A stretch of DNA of 9,645 nt from Reyranella sp. (GTDB lineage: Bacteria > Pseudomonadota > Alphaproteobacteria > Reyranellales > Reyranellaceae), in assembly GCA_030679805.1 (NCBI GenBank), contig JAUXST010000283.1:1-9645 (forward strand), given 5' to 3'. The notes under the pieces are model-generated. The model did not search any database, was not told where the DNA came from, and worked only from the letters and a program-made list of their open reading frames with translations. The translations under genes were made by a program, and so were the position numbers. Numbering within the stretch: position 1 is the first letter of the stretch; every line of letters starts with the position of its first letter. Below are positions 7,253 to 9,645 of the stretch, piece by piece.

Positions 7253-8845
7253 TCATGGATCGATGAGCACGCCCGGATTCATCATGCCCTTGGGGTCCAG
7301 CTCGCGTTTGGCACCGCGCAGCGCCCGGGCGAACAGCTCGGGTCGCTGCTTGTCGTAGAACGGCCGGTGGAAGCGGCCGACGGCGTGATGGTGCGTGGTC
7401 GTGCCGCCATGCTCCACCGTCGCGGCGGTGCAGGTCGACAGCACCTCCATGAACTGGTCCAACGCCTTTGCCTTGTCGAGGATGCCACCGAACGTGAAAT
7501 AGCAGCATGGCCCATCGGGATAGACGTGGGTAAAGCGGCAGGTGACCGTGCCCTCGCGGCCGGTCACGCGCTTGATCGTGTCCTGGGCGATTTTCGTGAT
7601 CTTCTGATGGAAGTCGCGGAAGCGCTCCCAGGTCATCGACGTCTCGAAGGTCGAGCTGAGAATCCCGCGCGCCACGGCATGCTCGCTGTAGTGCGGGGCG
7701 CGGATGAACTTGTTGCGCCAGGCGCCGGCGGCGCCGGAGCGATGCGCTTTCTCGTCGTCGCTCCCCGAGGGATCGGCGACGCCGCCATGGTCGCGGCAGA
7801 TTTCCAGCGCGCGCGCCATCCAGGCGTCGAGTGGATGGTCGGCCGATTCGAAGGCCAGCACCAGCACCGCCTCCTCGTTGCTCCACGGGATGCCGGGCAA
7901 CGCCTCACGTGCCTCGAGCAGGCGGCAGTTGGCGGGATAGAGGCCGGCCTGGGTGATCTCGCGCACCGCGTCGGCGCCGGTGAAGAAGTCCTTGAAGCGT
8001 ACGCTGGCCGAGGCCCGGAACGTCGGCTTCTTGCGCAGCCGTACCCAGGCCTCGGTGATGATGCCTAAAATGCCTTCGGAGCCGAGAAACATCCGGTCCG
8101 GGCTGGGGCCGGCGCCGGAGCCGGGCAGGCGGCGCGTCTCCAAGGTGCCGACGGGCGTCACGACCCGCGTGCTCTCCACGAAATCGTCGATGTGGGTGTA
8201 GAGCGTGGCGTAGTGGCCGCCCGAGCGCGTGGCGATCCAGCCGCCCAGCGTCGAGCAGCGATAGGCCTGCATGTAGTGGCGCATGGTGAAAGGCGTGGCG
8301 CGCAGCGCATCCTCGATGGCGGGCCCATAGATGCCGCCCTGGATACGCGCGGCGTGGCTCACCGCGTCGACCTCCAGGATCTTGTCCATGTGGCGCAGGG
8401 AGATGGTCACGACCTTGTCGAAGCTGGCCGCGGGCTCGATGCCCTTCACCACCGACGAGCCGCCGCCGTAGGGGATCGCCTTGGCGCCGATCCGGTCGCA
8501 CCAGTCGAGGACCGCAACGACGTCCTGCTCGGTCTCCGGGAAGGCCACCGCGTCGGGCGGGTTGGGCACCGAGCGCATGAACATGCGCATGGCATCGAAC
8601 CCCGCCTTGCCGTAGCTGTGCTCCAGCCGCGTCAGGTGATCGGTGCGCACCATCGCCTGCAGCGCCGCCGGCACGTCTACACGCGGCTTTCGCAACGTGA
8701 TTTCTTCGGGCTTGGGCGGCGACGTCACGTCGAAGCCGGAGAGGCCGTAGCGCTGGGCGATCTCGGCCTCCCAGGGCTTGATCTCCTCGGGCGAGAGGTC
8801 CTCGTCGGCATAGCCCCAGGCATAGAATTTCTTCTGCCGCCGCAT
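7253..8845 (-). CDS. FAD-linked oxidase of the AGPS/GlcD (PCMH-type) class
   Basis: A 530-residue flavoenzyme of the vanillyl-alcohol-oxidase/PCMH superfamily. The FAD-binding domain is seen as IPYGGGSSV at 124-132 and STLGGWIATRSGGHYATLYTHIDDFVES at 198-225, with MFLGSEGILGIITEA at 252-266. The cap domain follows and includes a CRFTHVYPDGPCCYF stretch (436-450), GGTTTHHHAVG with H485-H487, and a C-terminal LDPKGMMNPG. The HHH triplet and overall order resemble alkyl-dihydroxyacetonephosphate synthase (AGPS), while GlcD-type 2-hydroxy-acid dehydrogenases share the FAD domain. No ether-lipid genes are nearby, so a role as a 2-hydroxy-acid or other substrate dehydrogenase is at least as likely as ether-lipid synthesis. 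GGAGGG five to ten bases before the ATG fixes the start. It lies 29 bases after the dioxygenase stop and 28 before the GFA gene: one probable operon. Confidence 0.92.
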   Translation of the reverse strand: MRRQKKFYAWGYADEDLSPEEIKPWEAEIAQRYGLSGFDVTSPPKPEEITLRKPRVDVPAALQAMVRTDHLTRLEHSYGKAGFDAMRMFMRSVPNPPDAVAFPETEQDVVAVLDWCDRIGAKAIPYGGGSSVVKGIEPAASFDKVVTISLRHMDKILEVDAVSHAARIQGGIYGPAIEDALRATPFTMRHYMQAYRCSTLGGWIATRSGGHYATLYTHIDDFVESTRVVTPVGTLETRRLPGSGAGPSPDRMFLGSEGILGIITEAWVRLRKKPTFRASASVRFKDFFTGADAVREITQAGLYPANCRLLEAREALPGIPWSNEEAVLVLAFESADHPLDAWMARALEICRDHGGVADPSGSDDEKAHRSGAAGAWRNKFIRAPHYSEHAVARGILSSTFETSMTWERFRDFHQKITKIAQDTIKRVTGREGTVTCRFTHVYPDGPCCYFTFGGILDKAKALDQFMEVLSTCTAATVEHGGTTTHHHAVGRFHRPFYDKQRPELFARALRGAKRELDPKGMMNPGVLIDP

Positions 8846-8874
8846 GGTTCCCTCCGGTTTGTTCTTCTGTTCGT

Positions 8875-9645
8875 TCAGGCGGCGAACGCCGCCGGCCTGT
8901 GGCTGCCCTTGATCTGGGTGCGGTGCATGACGCGCCGCGCCTCACCGTCGAACGGATCGCGGCGATGCATGGTCGAGCGGTTGTCCCACATCACGAGGTC
9001 GCCCAGCTTCCAGACGTGCTCGTAGACGAACTGCGGCTGCGTGACGTGCGCCCACAGCGCCTCGAGCACCGCGTCGGACTCCGCCCGCGTATAACCCTCG
9101 ACGTAGGAATTGCGCCGGCGGCCGAGATAAAGCGTGGCGCGGCCGTTGGCCGGATGGCGCAGGATCGCCGGATGCCAGGCGCCGGGGGCGGCCATCGGAT
9201 CGTCGGTCGGCGTCACGCCCTTGCGCAGATAGCCGCCGGAATTGTAGGTGCCGTCGTGCTTCACCCGCCGGCCTTCGATCTTCCGGCGCAGTTCGGCCGG
9301 CAGCGCATCGCAGGCCGCCTGCATGCCGCAGAACCAGGTGTTGCCGCCACTGGGCGGGATTTCGAGCGAATAGAGCATCGAGGCATCGGGCGGCGTGTCG
9401 AGATAGCTCATGTCGGTGTGCCACACGGCCTCGCCGGCGCCGAGCGCGCCGATCGGGTCGCCCTTCGCGTCGAGCACGTTGGAGACGACGTAGATGTCGG
9501 GATAGCCCGGCGGGCTGATGCGGCCACGCTCCTGGTTGGGCGGTGGGTCGAGTTCGCCGAAGCGGCGGCTGAAGGCCAGCAGGTCGTCGTCGCCGAGCGT
9601 CTGGCCGCGCAGCAGGATCATCGAATGATCATGCCAGGCGCGCTC
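8875..9645 (-). CDS. TauD/TfdA-family Fe(II)/2-oxoglutarate dioxygenase, 5' end cut by right edge
   Basis: The frame is open through the window end: reading leftward from 9645 gives ERAWHDHS before the ATG at 9621, and these residues fit the family segment that precedes LLRGQ, so the true start lies outside. Counting from the Met at 9621, the iron-binding HTD is at H68/D70, the distal histidine is probably H219 in WDNRSTMHRRD, and 2-oxoglutarate is likely held by R230 or R234 in ARRVMHRTQIKG. The segment HPAILRHPANGRATLYLG is typical of the family. Members hydroxylate taurine, aryloxyacetates, alkyl sulfates or other acids, releasing CO2 and succinate. The substrate here is not readable. It is the first gene in the window of the leftward operon with the FAD-linked oxidase and GFA protein. 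Confidence 0.94.
   Translation of the reverse strand, partial: ERAWHDHSMILLRGQTLGDDDLLAFSRRFGELDPPPNQERGRISPPGYPDIYVVSNVLDAKGDPIGALGAGEAVWHTDMSYLDTPPDASMLYSLEIPPSGGNTWFCGMQAACDALPAELRRKIEGRRVKHDGTYNSGGYLRKGVTPTDDPMAAPGAWHPAILRHPANGRATLYLGRRRNSYVEGYTRAESDAVLEALWAHVTQPQFVYEHVWKLGDLVMWDNRSTMHRRDPFDGEARRVMHRTQIKGSHRPAAFAA

Noticed and set aside
7217..9025. Plus-strand frames of 283 and 277 codons opposite the FAD oxidase
   Set aside because: Both are antisense to a clearly identified flavoenzyme and have shadow-type composition.

Overview
The window comes from a high-GC bacterial chromosome, most likely an alphaproteobacterium. The support is GC-rich coding with tight gene packing, abundant substrate-binding proteins of the Bug/TctC and TRAP types, and a GTTC-N7-GTTC element (the alphaproteobacterial form of the LexA box) in front of a comM-type gene. 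No mobile element, CRISPR array, tRNA or rRNA was seen. Most of the window is ordinary metabolic and transport gene content. The best-supported new signals are regulatory.

Layout, left to right. (1) Positions 1-1029, minus strand: a Bug/TctC-type periplasmic binding protein, whose stop codon overlaps the GTG start of a flavoprotein cut off by the left edge. (2) Positions 1030-1125: an intergenic region carrying the comM promoter with a LexA-like box laid over its -10. (3) Positions 1126-2751, plus strand: a YifB/ComM Mg-chelatase-like AAA+ ATPase. (4) Positions 2770-5685 and on to 6774: a regulon-like block in which a 3-hydroxyisobutyrate-dehydrogenase-family reductase (minus) is divergent from a LacI-family regulator, an SDR dehydrogenase and a TRAP-type binding protein (all plus). 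The divergent promoter region and the dctP upstream region carry the same 14-bp operator-like sequence, TGGTATCGCTACCA, in opposite orientations. (5) Positions 6820-9645, minus strand: a probable three-gene operon, transcribed right to left, of a TauD/TfdA-type dioxygenase (cut by the right edge), an AGPS/GlcD-type FAD-linked oxidase and a small GFA-fold zinc protein.

How the parts work together (inference). Block 4 looks like a locally regulated catabolic unit: a binding protein captures a carboxylate-type ligand, two NAD(P)-dependent dehydrogenases act on hydroxy-acid or carbonyl intermediates, and the LacI protein controls both transcription units and itself through the two identical operators. 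The TRAP membrane subunits are absent from the window. Block 5 is a coherent oxidative cluster with an unassigned substrate. comM is a DNA-processing helicase-type gene and its promoter suggests DNA-damage control.
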